DNA of 64,000 nt from CAYOBW01 sp964402115 (GTDB taxonomy: Bacteria > Verrucomicrobiota > Kiritimatiellia > UBA8416 > CAYOBW01). Shown in pieces: positions 10,072 to 19,761 of the stretch. The notes below the pieces were generated by a model. That model was not told where the DNA came from and searched no databases. It saw only the letters and a program-made list of their open reading frames with translations. A program made the position numbers and the translations under genes. How positions within the stretch are numbered: position 1 is the stretch's first letter; the number at the start of each line of letters is the position of its first letter. The stretch spans positions 7,278-71,277 of the forward strand of contig CAYOBW010000006.1 of NCBI GenBank assembly GCA_964402115.1, written 5' to 3'.

Positions 10072-11535
10072 ATGGCACTGAAGGTTGACCTGCTGAAACT
10101 GAAGGAATCTGGCACCGTTGCGGAAGTGCGTCAGGACGTGGTCAGCGTAACCGGTTTACAGAACTGCATGAACGGCCAATTGGTTCGGCTGGGCAAGTCC
10201 TCTCAGGGTGTGATCGTCGGCTTCGATCCCGGCTACGTGCTGGTTCTGCAGGTCAAACATGGCGAGCCCATCAAGCCTGGCGACCGGGTGGAAACCACGA
10301 TCGACCAATTCAAGGTTCCTGTCGGCGAGCGTTTCATCGGGCGTCGGCTCAACGCGCTGGCCGAACCGTTCGACGGGTTGGGACCCATTCGTGAAAGCGC
10401 GGAGTATCCGATTTTCGGGCAGGCGCCCTCCGTGTTGGAGCGGGTGCCGCTGGCGGACGTCCTGCAGACAGGCACGAAGATCGTGGACATGACGCTGCCG
10501 ATCGGCAAAGGGCAGCGCATGCTGATCATCGGTGACCGGATGACAGGCAAGACCACGCTGGGCATCGATGCGATCATCAACCAGCGCGGCAAGAACGTCA
10601 TCTGCATCTACTGTTGCATCGGGAAGTCGGAAGTCTCGATCAGTCGCGTGGCGGAGCTGTTCGATCGGGAGCACGTCTGGGACTACGGCATGATCGTGGC
10701 TGCCACGGCCTCGGACCCTATGGGGCAGCAGTATCTGTGCCCGTACATCGCCACCAGCCTGGGCGAGTACTTCATGTACGACAAACATGCGGATGTGCTG
10801 GTGGTGTTCGACGACTTCACCAAGCACGCCTGGGCGTATCGGCAGATTTCGCTGCTGTTGGAGCGGGCGCCCGGACGGGACGCCTATCCCGGTGACATTT
10901 TCTACATCCACTCGCAGCTCGTCGAGCGGGCCGGGAAGCTGCGCCCGGAGCGGGGCGGCGGGTCGATGACGCATATGCCGATCGTCGAAACGCTGCAGGG
11001 CGACGTAGCCGGTTACATCCCCTCGAACATCATTTCGATGACGGATGGGCAGATCTACTTCAACGCCTCCCTTTTTGGCGAAGGGTTCAAGCCCGCCATC
11101 GATATGGGGCTGTCCGTTTCCCGTATCGGCAGCAAGGTCCAGTGGCCCGCCATGAAGGGGCCGACGGGGATGCTGAAGCTGGACTTCGTGCGCTACAAGG
11201 AACTGGAGCGGTTGACGCGTATCAAGGCGGGCGTTTCGACGGAGGTGGAAGCGCGCCTGCGCAAAGGCAAAGTTTTGGAGGAAGTGCTCAAGCAGGACCA
11301 GAACTTGCCCGTTCCGATGGAAGATCAGGTCATCAGCCTTTTCGCACTGCAGCACGGCAACCTGGGCGAGTGCGAACCGGTGGACGTGCGCCCCCGCCTG
11401 GATCGCATTCTCAAGTTCATCAGGTCCAAAGCGCCGGAGTTGGTCCAGGAGTTAGTGGACAGCCGAACCATGACGGACAAGATCAAGGAGGGCCTGCATG
11501 AGCAGCTCGCCCGGTTCGCCAATACCGCTGTTTAA
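10072..11535 (+). CDS. atpA: F-type ATPase alpha subunit 1 (with arginine finger)
   Basis: Product of about 487 residues, homologous throughout to the non-catalytic alpha subunit of F1. Visible are the P-loop GDRMTGKT (canonical GDRQTGKT with Gln changed to Met), a VVFDD Walker B region, AYRQ and PGR-x-AYPGD motifs, and GLSVSRIG, whose Arg351 (codon 11122-11124) matches the arginine finger that completes the catalytic site on beta. The ATG at 10072 is preferred over an in-frame GTG at 10042 because a CGGGGGGAG ribosome site precedes it. It is the first gene of an operon in the order alpha1-alpha2-epsilon-c-b/delta-gamma-beta. The last 38 bases overlap the next gene. Confidence 0.95.
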   Translation: MALKVDLLKLKESGTVAEVRQDVVSVTGLQNCMNGQLVRLGKSSQGVIVGFDPGYVLVLQVKHGEPIKPGDRVETTIDQFKVPVGERFIGRRLNALAEPFDGLGPIRESAEYPIFGQAPSVLERVPLADVLQTGTKIVDMTLPIGKGQRMLIIGDRMTGKTTLGIDAIINQRGKNVICIYCCIGKSEVSISRVAELFDREHVWDYGMIVAATASDPMGQQYLCPYIATSLGEYFMYDKHADVLVVFDDFTKHAWAYRQISLLLERAPGRDAYPGDIFYIHSQLVERAGKLRPERGGGSMTHMPIVETLQGDVAGYIPSNIISMTDGQIYFNASLFGEGFKPAIDMGLSVSRIGSKVQWPAMKGPTGMLKLDFVRYKELERLTRIKAGVSTEVEARLRKGKVLEEVLKQDQNLPVPMEDQVISLFALQHGNLGECEPVDVRPRLDRILKFIRSKAPELVQELVDSRTMTDKIKEGLHEQLARFANTAV

Positions 11536-13003
11536 GATCAAGTACGAAGAACGCGGCACGATCAAGGACATCAAGGAGATCATCGTTCGGATCGACGGGT
11601 TGCCCGGATGTCTGAACGGTGAGATTGTGGACTTGGGCGATGGGGTTCGCGGGATCGTGATGGGATTCACGGCCACCGACGTGCTGGCGCTCGTGCTGGG
11701 CGACCCAGCGCGTCTGCGGATGGGGCGCGGGGTCAAGGGGTCTGGCGAGCCGTTTCAGATTCCGGTCGGCCATGCTTTCCTCGGGCGCATGGTGTCGGCC
11801 ATGGGTGAGCCGTGCGATCAGGGCCGCCCCATCGAGCCCTCCGCGCATCTGCCCGTCTTTCGCGATTCCCCGCCGATCACGGCGCGCGCGCCGCTGGAGT
11901 CATTCCTGTGCTCCGGCACGAAAGTGATCGACATGCTCATACCGCTGGCCAAGGGGCAGCGGGAACTCATCCTGGGAGACAGGATTACCGGCAAGACCGC
12001 GATTGCGCTGGACGCCGTTCTCAGCCAGAAGGGGCGGCAGTGCATCTGCATCTACTGCTGCATCGGGAAATCCATTTCCAGCGTTGGCAAGCTCATGTCC
12101 GTCCTGCACAGTAACGGGGCGCTGGAGTACTCCGTGGTCATGATTGCGGCCGACAATGCGCCCGTCGGCGAGCAGTACCTGGCCCCTTTCGCGGCTGCTT
12201 CCATGGGGGAGTTCTTCGCCAGCAAAGGGCGCGATGTGTTGATCGTGTTCGATGATCTTACGAAACATGCCTGGGCCTACCGGCAGCTGTCGTTGCTGCT
12301 TGAGCGTCCGCCGGGGCGGGAAGCCTACCCGGGCGACATCTTTTACGTGCAGACACAGCTCATGGAGCGGGCTGGCCGTTTCGGGGACCGCCACGGCGGG
12401 GGCTCGATCTCCTACCTTGCCATCGCCGAGACCCTGCAGGGGGATCTGACCGGCTATATCCCGTCGAATCTGGCGTCCATGTGCGATGGACAGATCGTGC
12501 TGAGCAGTTCCATCTTCTCCGAGGGGTTTCGTCCGGCGATTGACATCGGCCTCTCCCTGTCGATCGTGGGCGGCAAGGCGCAGCCCCCACTGCTGCGCGC
12601 GCTCACGGGTAACATGCGGGCCGACTTCGCCCGTTACGAAGAGGTTCAGAATCTGCGCAAGTTGTCGTCCGGGTTGTCGGGGGAGGCTGAACGCGTTATC
12701 CGGCACGGCGAGGCCATCCAGACGGTTCTGCAGCAGGGGCAGAATCGGCCAGTGTCTCTTGCGGAAGAAGTGGTCTTGCTGTATGCTCTCGAAACGGGCG
12801 TGATTGTCGGGCTTTCGCCGCATATGCGCAAGCGCTTCTGCGATGACATTTTCGCCTTTGTGTTGCGCAAGAACGGTGAACTGGCGCTGCAGTTGGAGAG
12901 GGCGACGGCTTTAACCGACGACCAGCGCCGGGTGCTTGACGAGCTGATGAGAAAGTGCCTGTCAGGGCTGGGATCTGAGATGCAAGGCGCGGAGCACGCT
13001 TGA
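11498..13003 (+). CDS. F-type ATPase alpha subunit 2, paralog lacking the arginine finger
   Basis: The 501-residue product is a second full-length alpha-type subunit beside the first. It keeps the P-loop (GDRITGKT), the VFDD Walker B region, AYRQLSLLLE and PGREAYPGD. In the segment matching the arginine finger it reads LSLSIVGG, so Ile356 (codon 12563-12565) replaces the essential Arg. It should bind nucleotide but could not supply the finger to a neighbouring beta site. Its ATG lies within the 3' end of alpha1 behind AAGGAGGG, suggesting coupled translation, perhaps to set the alpha1:alpha2 ratio. A mixed ring or a structural/regulatory role is inferred. Divergent enough from alpha1 to be an old paralog rather than a recent copy. 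Confidence 0.93.
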   Translation: MSSSPGSPIPLFKIKYEERGTIKDIKEIIVRIDGLPGCLNGEIVDLGDGVRGIVMGFTATDVLALVLGDPARLRMGRGVKGSGEPFQIPVGHAFLGRMVSAMGEPCDQGRPIEPSAHLPVFRDSPPITARAPLESFLCSGTKVIDMLIPLAKGQRELILGDRITGKTAIALDAVLSQKGRQCICIYCCIGKSISSVGKLMSVLHSNGALEYSVVMIAADNAPVGEQYLAPFAAASMGEFFASKGRDVLIVFDDLTKHAWAYRQLSLLLERPPGREAYPGDIFYVQTQLMERAGRFGDRHGGGSISYLAIAETLQGDLTGYIPSNLASMCDGQIVLSSSIFSEGFRPAIDIGLSLSIVGGKAQPPLLRALTGNMRADFARYEEVQNLRKLSSGLSGEAERVIRHGEAIQTVLQQGQNRPVSLAEEVVLLYALETGVIVGLSPHMRKRFCDDIFAFVLRKNGELALQLERATALTDDQRRVLDELMRKCLSGLGSEMQGAEHA

Positions 13004-13248
13004 AAGTAACCATACTCAGTCCGCGGAAAGTCATCTTTGAAGGAGAGGCCAAAAGCGTTTTCGTTCCGGGGGACGAGGCTGAATTCGAGTTGCTGGACTA
13101 CCACGCGCCCATTCTGAGCCTCCTGGTGCCGGGCATGATAACGCTGGACTGGGAACGACAGATTCCCGTCGAAAGAGGGATCGTCAAGTGCGAGAACAAC
13201 GAGTGCGTGATTCTGGTGGAGGAATCATTACCGCACCGGGAGCGTTAG
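13000..13248 (+). CDS. atpC: F-type ATPase epsilon subunit, N-terminal domain only
   Basis: An 82-residue protein matching only the N-terminal beta-sandwich of epsilon (VTILSPRKVIFEG near the start, then the D-Y-H-APILSLL-VPG segment). Typical bacterial epsilon has about 130-140 residues, including a C-terminal helical hairpin that can inhibit ATP hydrolysis; that part is absent. It starts with TTG overlapping the stop of alpha2 (TTGA), behind a GGAG site. The domain still present is the one that joins gamma to the c-ring, so coupling could remain while self-inhibition through the hairpin is lost. Confidence 0.85.
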   Translation: MKVTILSPRKVIFEGEAKSVFVPGDEAEFELLDYHAPILSLLVPGMITLDWERQIPVERGIVKCENNECVILVEESLPHRER

Positions 13249-13300
13249 TGGGCCCCGGCGGGGAGTGTGCGACGGTGAGATGCTCAGAGGGGGAACGTCG

Positions 13301-13516
13301 TTGAGGAGTTTCTTCATATTCCTGGTCATGTTCGTGACCATTATTGGGCCTTCCGGGGTCATCGCGGCGATCGGCTTCGCCAGCATACGCGCCCTCGGGC
13401 GGAATCCCTCTGCCGCAGGCAAGATTCTTCAGGCGATGATTGTAGCCCTCGTCTTTGCCGAGGCTATCGCTGTGATTGCCTTACTGATTCTTTTCCAGTT
13501 GTTTGGCAGATCGTAG
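13301..13516 (+). CDS. atpE: F-type ATPase subunit c (rotor ring proteolipid)
   Basis: Two hydrophobic helices joined by a polar GRNPSAAGK loop, with the ion-binding Glu in helix 2 (LVFAEAIAV) exactly 20 residues after the loop Arg, as in known c subunits. The Ser-Thr pair that follows the Glu in sodium-type rings is absent (AIA here), and the helix-1 Gln position is Ile, so a proton ring is more likely; this is inference. The TTG at 13301 behind AGAGGGGG gives a usual 71-residue length; ATG 13280 or GTG 13265 would add short N-terminal extensions. No subunit a gene is adjacent. Confidence 0.85.
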   Translation: MRSFFIFLVMFVTIIGPSGVIAAIGFASIRALGRNPSAAGKILQAMIVALVFAEAIAVIALLILFQLFGRS

Positions 13517-13613
13517 GCGGTTGCGGGACGGGTTGACGGCGAGGGGCAGCCTGTGCCGTTGGTAACAGTGGGGTGAAACCAGGCGGATAGAGCCAGAACC
13601 GGGAAACGAGCTT

Positions 13614-14360
13614 ATGGGCGAAATTCTTAAATTGTTGGTGCCGATCATTGCGGCGCACGTCGTGGTGCTGGGCGTTCTGATTCTCGTCATCAAGCGGTTG
13701 CTTGTGAGCGATACGCGCAAGGCCGAGGCGCGCATCAAGCAGGTCGAGGTTGAGCTCCGGAAGAAGGAAGAGGCTGTTCGGCGTGAGATCGAGGAGCACG
13801 AGAAGGAACTCACGCGGCGCAAGACCGACATGGAGGAGGAACTGCAGCGTCGTCGCGATGACAGCGAGCGGGAAGCCGTCCGGCTGCGCGAACAGGTTGT
13901 GTCCGAAGCCAAGCGCGACGGGGACCGCATCATCACGGCGGCCAAGAAGAACGAACAGCGCATGCGCGAGCAACTGGAGCAAGGCGTTGCCGAGAGAGCC
14001 GTCGAGTTCGGCGGCGAGGTCTTCCGCATGGTTATGAGCGAGCAGGCCACCGCGCAATTGAACCGCCAGTTGGTGGGGGAAGTGCTGGACGAACTTGAAC
14101 AAATCGATGCGGGCAGCATTTCGGTGGACGGGACCGAGGCGGAAATCAGCTCCAGTCGACCGCTGGATGCGGATCAGCGCGAACGCCTGCGGGGGTTCAT
14201 CGTCGATAAACTGCATGTGCACGCCCAGTTCAAGGAGCTTGTGGTCCCTGAAATGATCGCGGGCCTGAAACTCAAACTCGGCAGCTTGGAAATCGACGCG
14301 AGTCTGCTGAACCGCTATCGCGAAGCGATTCTGGAAGTCAAGAAAACGGCCGGCTTGTAA
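13614..14360 (+). CDS. F-type ATPase b/delta fusion (peripheral stalk)
   Basis: The 248-residue product starts with one transmembrane helix (about 8-27), continues as a long charged coiled coil (about 38-130) as in subunit b, and ends with a delta-like C-terminal domain (about 150-245) containing VPEMIAGLKLKLGSLEIDAS, matching the conserved end of delta/OSCP. Separate atpF and atpH genes are absent from the operon, which supports a fused stalk. Similar b-delta fusions are known elsewhere, for example in mycobacteria, where b-delta accompanies a second b. The full N-terminal helical bundle of delta seems reduced, since the whole protein is short for a complete fusion. Confidence 0.8.
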   Translation: MGEILKLLVPIIAAHVVVLGVLILVIKRLLVSDTRKAEARIKQVEVELRKKEEAVRREIEEHEKELTRRKTDMEEELQRRRDDSEREAVRLREQVVSEAKRDGDRIITAAKKNEQRMREQLEQGVAERAVEFGGEVFRMVMSEQATAQLNRQLVGEVLDELEQIDAGSISVDGTEAEISSSRPLDADQRERLRGFIVDKLHVHAQFKELVVPEMIAGLKLKLGSLEIDASLLNRYREAILEVKKTAGL

Positions 14361-14441
14361 TCCTTCGCTTTCGGCCGACGCCTCCCGTGTGCTGGTTGAA
14401 ACACAGGGTTTGGAGTTGGCGACAGGCGTGGAGGGAAGTGC

Positions 14442-15335
14442 ATGCAGCTTAACAGGTTGCGTCGTGATCTTCGCTTTAACAAGGAGTTGCTCTCCCTAGT
14501 GGAGACGTTGAAGAACGTCGCTGGATCCCAGTACCACCTGATGGAGAGGGAAAAGGAGCGGTTCGATCGGTTCATGCATGCCTTCGCGGGTTTCTTCCGC
14601 GTGATCAACCTGGTGGATGTCGTCAATCCGCTTGTGCGGCAGGCGTCCGAGACGACAGGCGTCGTCATCGTCACGTCAGACTCTGGTTTCATGGGCGGGC
14701 TCAATCAGAGCGTCATACGGTCAGGCTTGGAGGCGGCGAGCCCGTTCATGCCGGGGAAAGTGGCTTTCGTGGTGGTTGGCGAGAAGGGGTCGGGACTTGT
14801 CAATGACATGAAGATCCCGTTCAAGTTCTTTCAGGGGATAGCCCAGGACACGATTCTCGATCAGGCCGGCGTGATTCGCGATTACCTCGTGGGCGAGGTC
14901 CTTGCAGGTCGCATGGGTCGGGTCCTCGTGGCGCGTCCGCGCGCCCTGTCGTTTTCAGCTCAGACCATTGACGTCATTCAACTGCTGCCCTGCGGGGATT
15001 TGTTCGACAAGGATGCCGAGAGCGAAGTGTCGAGGCTGCTGGGGCGTACGCGGCTCGTGTCCGATGCACGGCGTGTGATCGTCGAATCGTCATTCGACGG
15101 CATCGTATCGTATCTCGCATCGGTCTGGGTTACCGCCAAGCTGTACGAAGTGTTCGAGGACAGCAAGCTGGCTGAATTCTCGGCGCGCGCCATGCATCTC
15201 GAGGGCAGTTGTCAGAAGGTCGAAAAGCAGCACAAGAAATTGCGGCAGATTACGTTCAAAGCCTCGCATGAACGCATTGACAAGGGCATGCGCGAGAGTT
15301 TCGCCGCCACGAAAGCCAACAAGAAGAAGCAGTAA
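14442..15335 (+). CDS. atpG: F-type ATPase gamma subunit
   Basis: The 297-residue product has the gamma-type organisation: an N-terminal helix, a central Rossmann-like domain with SDSGFMGGLN (canonical SDRGLCGGLN) and a C-terminal helix. The C-terminal end is diverged: the usual INEITQE-type finish is replaced by a segment with KASHERIDKGMRESF and a basic tail. Gamma is the rotor shaft joining the alpha/beta head to the c-ring. Divergence at its end, which sits inside the head, may match the altered head with two kinds of alpha; that is inference. It lies between the stalk fusion and beta. Confidence 0.9.
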   Translation: MQLNRLRRDLRFNKELLSLVETLKNVAGSQYHLMEREKERFDRFMHAFAGFFRVINLVDVVNPLVRQASETTGVVIVTSDSGFMGGLNQSVIRSGLEAASPFMPGKVAFVVVGEKGSGLVNDMKIPFKFFQGIAQDTILDQAGVIRDYLVGEVLAGRMGRVLVARPRALSFSAQTIDVIQLLPCGDLFDKDAESEVSRLLGRTRLVSDARRVIVESSFDGIVSYLASVWVTAKLYEVFEDSKLAEFSARAMHLEGSCQKVEKQHKKLRQITFKASHERIDKGMRESFAATKANKKKQ

Positions 15336-16766
<1,431 letters not shown>

Positions 16767-16830
16767 ACCGTTCGGCCTGGCGCCTCCTGCACCGGCGGGC
16801 TTTCTGGAATGCACGGGGGTGAGAGATCGC

Positions 16831-18465
16831 ATGCGACGCTTGGAAGACCTGCTCATGGAGAAAGGGTTCGTGTCCGCCGACTCGCTTGAGAGAGCTTCGG
16901 AGCTGGCGCGGCAGACCTATCAGCCTCTACCCAAAGTGCTCCTGGACAATGGGTTGATAAGCGAGGAGCGTCTTCTTCAGACCCAGGCGGAACAACACGG
17001 CCTGTCCTACCGCTTGCTGAGTGATGTGCAGGTGGACGCCTCCGTGATACGCGCCGTGCCCGCCAAACTGGCGGCGCATTACGCCATCATGCCGCTACGA
17101 CTTGAGCGGGGGGTCCTGACGGTGGCCGTCTCCAATCCCCTCGATATGGCTGCCGTCGAGGATATCGAGACCAATCTGGGCCACAGCGTGGAACGTGTGC
17201 TGGCCAGTCGCAGCGACATCCTCAAGGTCCTGCGGCGTTACTACGGCGTGGGAGCCGACACGGTGGAACGTATTCTGGCGGTGTCGCCGGACCGGACCGA
17301 AGTCGAGGATCAGGAGGAATCCCACGATCTCGAGAAGCTCGCCGAGGACGCGTCCGTGGTGCGGTTGGTCAACCAACTGCTGCAGGAAGCCATCACGGAG
17401 CGGGCCACGGACATTCACTTCGAAGTCAACCGCGAGGAGGTCATCGCCCGACGGCGCATCGATGGCGTGCTCTACGACACCAGTCTGCCCCGGAATATGC
17501 GGGGACTCTTCCCCGCCATCGTCTCGCGGGTCAAGCTGATGTCCGGGTTGGACATTGTCGAGCGCCGGCTGCCGCAGGATGGTCGCGCGCGCGTGCGGGT
17601 GGGACGCGACGACTACGATCTGCGTATCTCCATCGTGCCAGCCATTCATGGCGAGGACGTCGTGATTCGCATTCTGCCGTCCACGATGCTGTTCGATTTG
17701 GCGCAGCTCGGGTTTTACGAGGCGCATCGCCATGCCTTGGAGGAACTGCTGGCGCAGCCCCATGGGATTCTTTTTGTCACGGGGCCGACCGGCAGCGGCA
17801 AGAGCACGACGCTCTACGCGTGTTTGAGCCGTTTGAACACCCGTGACCGGAAGATCATCACGATCGAAGACCCGGTCGAATACGAGCTGAAGGGCATCAC
17901 CCAGACCCAGATCAACCCCGTGATCGGCCTGACTTTTGCCCGGGCTCTGCGCAGCATGCTCCGGCATGATCCGGACGTCATGATGGTGGGTGAGGTACGG
18001 GACCGCGAAACGGCGGAAATCGCCATCCAGACAGCCATGACCGGCCACCTGGTGCTCAGCACGCTGCATACCAACGATGCGGCAAGCGGAGCGGTCCGGC
18101 TGATTGACATGGGGATCGATCCGTACCTGATCACCTCCACGGTGCGCGTTTTCATGGCGCAGCGCCTGGTGCGTGTTCTGTGCCCCGCCTGCAAGGAGAA
18201 GATCGAGCAGGAGGGGAACGTGGTCTACCGCGCGCGCGGATGCCGGCAGTGCAATGCGTCGGGGTTCCGCGGCCGGCTGGCCATCGCCGAGATCCTGCCG
18301 CTCACCGGGGAGATTCAAGCGCTCATTCTCGACCGCAGTTCAGCGCGGGCTATTCGCGAGCGCGCCAGTCAGCTCGGGGCGCGGACGCTGGCCCAGGACG
18401 GGTGGGAGAAAGTGGCGGCCGGCGCGACAACCGCCGAGGAAATCCTGCGTGTCACCACGCTCTAG
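16831..18465 (+). CDS. gspE: Type II secretion ATPase GspE (PilB-like)
   Basis: The 544-residue product has an N-terminal MshEN/GspE-N region (about 1-150), a linker, and a RecA-like motor with Walker A GPTGSGKST, an Asp box (IEDPVEY), Walker B (PDVMMVGEVRD) and a His box (HLVLSTLHTND). A tetracysteine zinc element is present (CPAC and CRQC). It powers pseudopilus assembly from the cytoplasm. ATG 16831 has a GGGGGTGA site; an in-frame GTG lies at 16819. It heads the cluster E-F-peptidase-G-I-J-K-L-M. Confidence 0.95.
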   Translation: MRRLEDLLMEKGFVSADSLERASELARQTYQPLPKVLLDNGLISEERLLQTQAEQHGLSYRLLSDVQVDASVIRAVPAKLAAHYAIMPLRLERGVLTVAVSNPLDMAAVEDIETNLGHSVERVLASRSDILKVLRRYYGVGADTVERILAVSPDRTEVEDQEESHDLEKLAEDASVVRLVNQLLQEAITERATDIHFEVNREEVIARRRIDGVLYDTSLPRNMRGLFPAIVSRVKLMSGLDIVERRLPQDGRARVRVGRDDYDLRISIVPAIHGEDVVIRILPSTMLFDLAQLGFYEAHRHALEELLAQPHGILFVTGPTGSGKSTTLYACLSRLNTRDRKIITIEDPVEYELKGITQTQINPVIGLTFARALRSMLRHDPDVMMVGEVRDRETAEIAIQTAMTGHLVLSTLHTNDAASGAVRLIDMGIDPYLITSTVRVFMAQRLVRVLCPACKEKIEQEGNVVYRARGCRQCNASGFRGRLAIAEILPLTGEIQALILDRSSARAIRERASQLGARTLAQDGWEKVAAGATTAEEILRVTTL

Positions 18466-18504
18466 CCCAACTCCGTTCGTGGTGACGTCAGGCGGCAAAG
18501 AGAC

Positions 18505-19722
18505 ATGCATACGTACGCGTACAAAGCCAAGAACGGGCCGGGACAAACGGTCGACGGGACCTTGGACGCGCCGTCGGACAAGGCCGCCGTGGCGGCGTTG
18601 GACGCCATGGGGTACAGCCCCATCTGGGTGCGGCAGACCGGCGAGGCCGGCTCGCAGGCGGGGCGGCGGCGGGGCCGGGTGCGCCGCCGCGTGCGGCCGG
18701 CCGATGTCACCCTTTTCACCGGGCAGCTGGCCACATTACTCCGCTCGGGCGTGCCCATCCTGCGCACCTTGCGCACCATCGGCGAGCAGGCTGAGAACCC
18801 CGCGCTGGGGGGCGTGGTGCGCGATCTTGAGCAAACGATTCGCGACGGCAGCATGCTTTCCGCGGCCTTGGCCAAGCACCCCCGCCTTTTCGACGAGCTG
18901 TACATCAGCATGGTGCGGGCCGGTGAATCCGGCGGCGTTCTCGATGCCGTTCTGGCCCGGATGACCGAGGTGCGCGAAGAGGAGGAGGAGACGCGCCGGC
19001 GGGTTCAGGCGGCACTCGCCTACCCCCTCCTGATCTTCGTCGTGGGCGTGGCGACCGTGTTTGTCCTATTGACCTTCTTCCTGCCGAAGGTGCTGGACCT
19101 GTTCGACAGCTACGACAAGTTGCCGCTGCCGACCCGCCTGCTGATCGGCGCGAGTTCCTTCCTCGACCTCAACTGGCACTGGCTGCTTCTCGGGGTGGGG
19201 CTGTGCGGGTTGCTGTTCCAGCGCCTGCGGGCATCGGCGGGTGGCCGGCTGGCGCTGGATCGGTTCAAGTTGCGGTTGCCGCTGGTCGGTCGCATGCTCC
19301 AGGAGCTTGACGTGGCCCGCTTCGCGCGGACGCTGGCGGTTCTGCTCGATGCGGGCGTCGCCATCGATCGCGCCTTGACGCTGGCGCGCGAGACCCTGCG
19401 CAACGCCGTCCTGCGGATGGAAATGGAGAGTGTGCGCGACCAGACCATTCGACAGGGATCCCCGTTGTCGGCGGGCCTGCGGCGTGCCGAGCACTTCCCG
19501 CTCTTCGCCTCGAACATGGCCGCTGTGGGTGAAGAAGGCGGCAAACTCGATGAGGCGCTGCTGGAAATTGCGCGGTACTACGAGAAGAGCGTGGCGCAGC
19601 GCCTGCGTCTGGCCACGACCCTGCTTGAGCCGCTGTTGATCCTGGTGGTGGGAGCGCTCGTGGGCTTCATCGTCAGCGCCATGCTGTTGCCCATCTTCGA
19701 ACTGGGCACGACGCTGCGCTGA
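18505..19722 (+). CDS. gspF: Type II secretion inner-membrane platform protein GspF
   Basis: The 405-residue product has two copies of the GspF/PilC domain, each with F-x-x-Q-[LF]-[AS]-TLL-type openings (TLFTGQLATLL; FARTLAVLLDAG) and G-E-[SE]-G motifs (RAGESGG; GEEGGKLDE), and membrane segments near residues 170-195, 220-240 and 375-400. It forms the inner-membrane platform contacting GspE and GspL. The N-terminal YAYKAKN start is typical of the family. Directly downstream of gspE, gap about 40 bases. Confidence 0.95.
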   Translation: MHTYAYKAKNGPGQTVDGTLDAPSDKAAVAALDAMGYSPIWVRQTGEAGSQAGRRRGRVRRRVRPADVTLFTGQLATLLRSGVPILRTLRTIGEQAENPALGGVVRDLEQTIRDGSMLSAALAKHPRLFDELYISMVRAGESGGVLDAVLARMTEVREEEEETRRRVQAALAYPLLIFVVGVATVFVLLTFFLPKVLDLFDSYDKLPLPTRLLIGASSFLDLNWHWLLLGVGLCGLLFQRLRASAGGRLALDRFKLRLPLVGRMLQELDVARFARTLAVLLDAGVAIDRALTLARETLRNAVLRMEMESVRDQTIRQGSPLSAGLRRAEHFPLFASNMAAVGEEGGKLDEALLEIARYYEKSVAQRLRLATTLLEPLLILVVGALVGFIVSAMLLPIFELGTTLR

Positions 19723-19761
19723 GTGCGGCCCGCGGGCATGGCTTACCGGAAGGAGTGTCAC

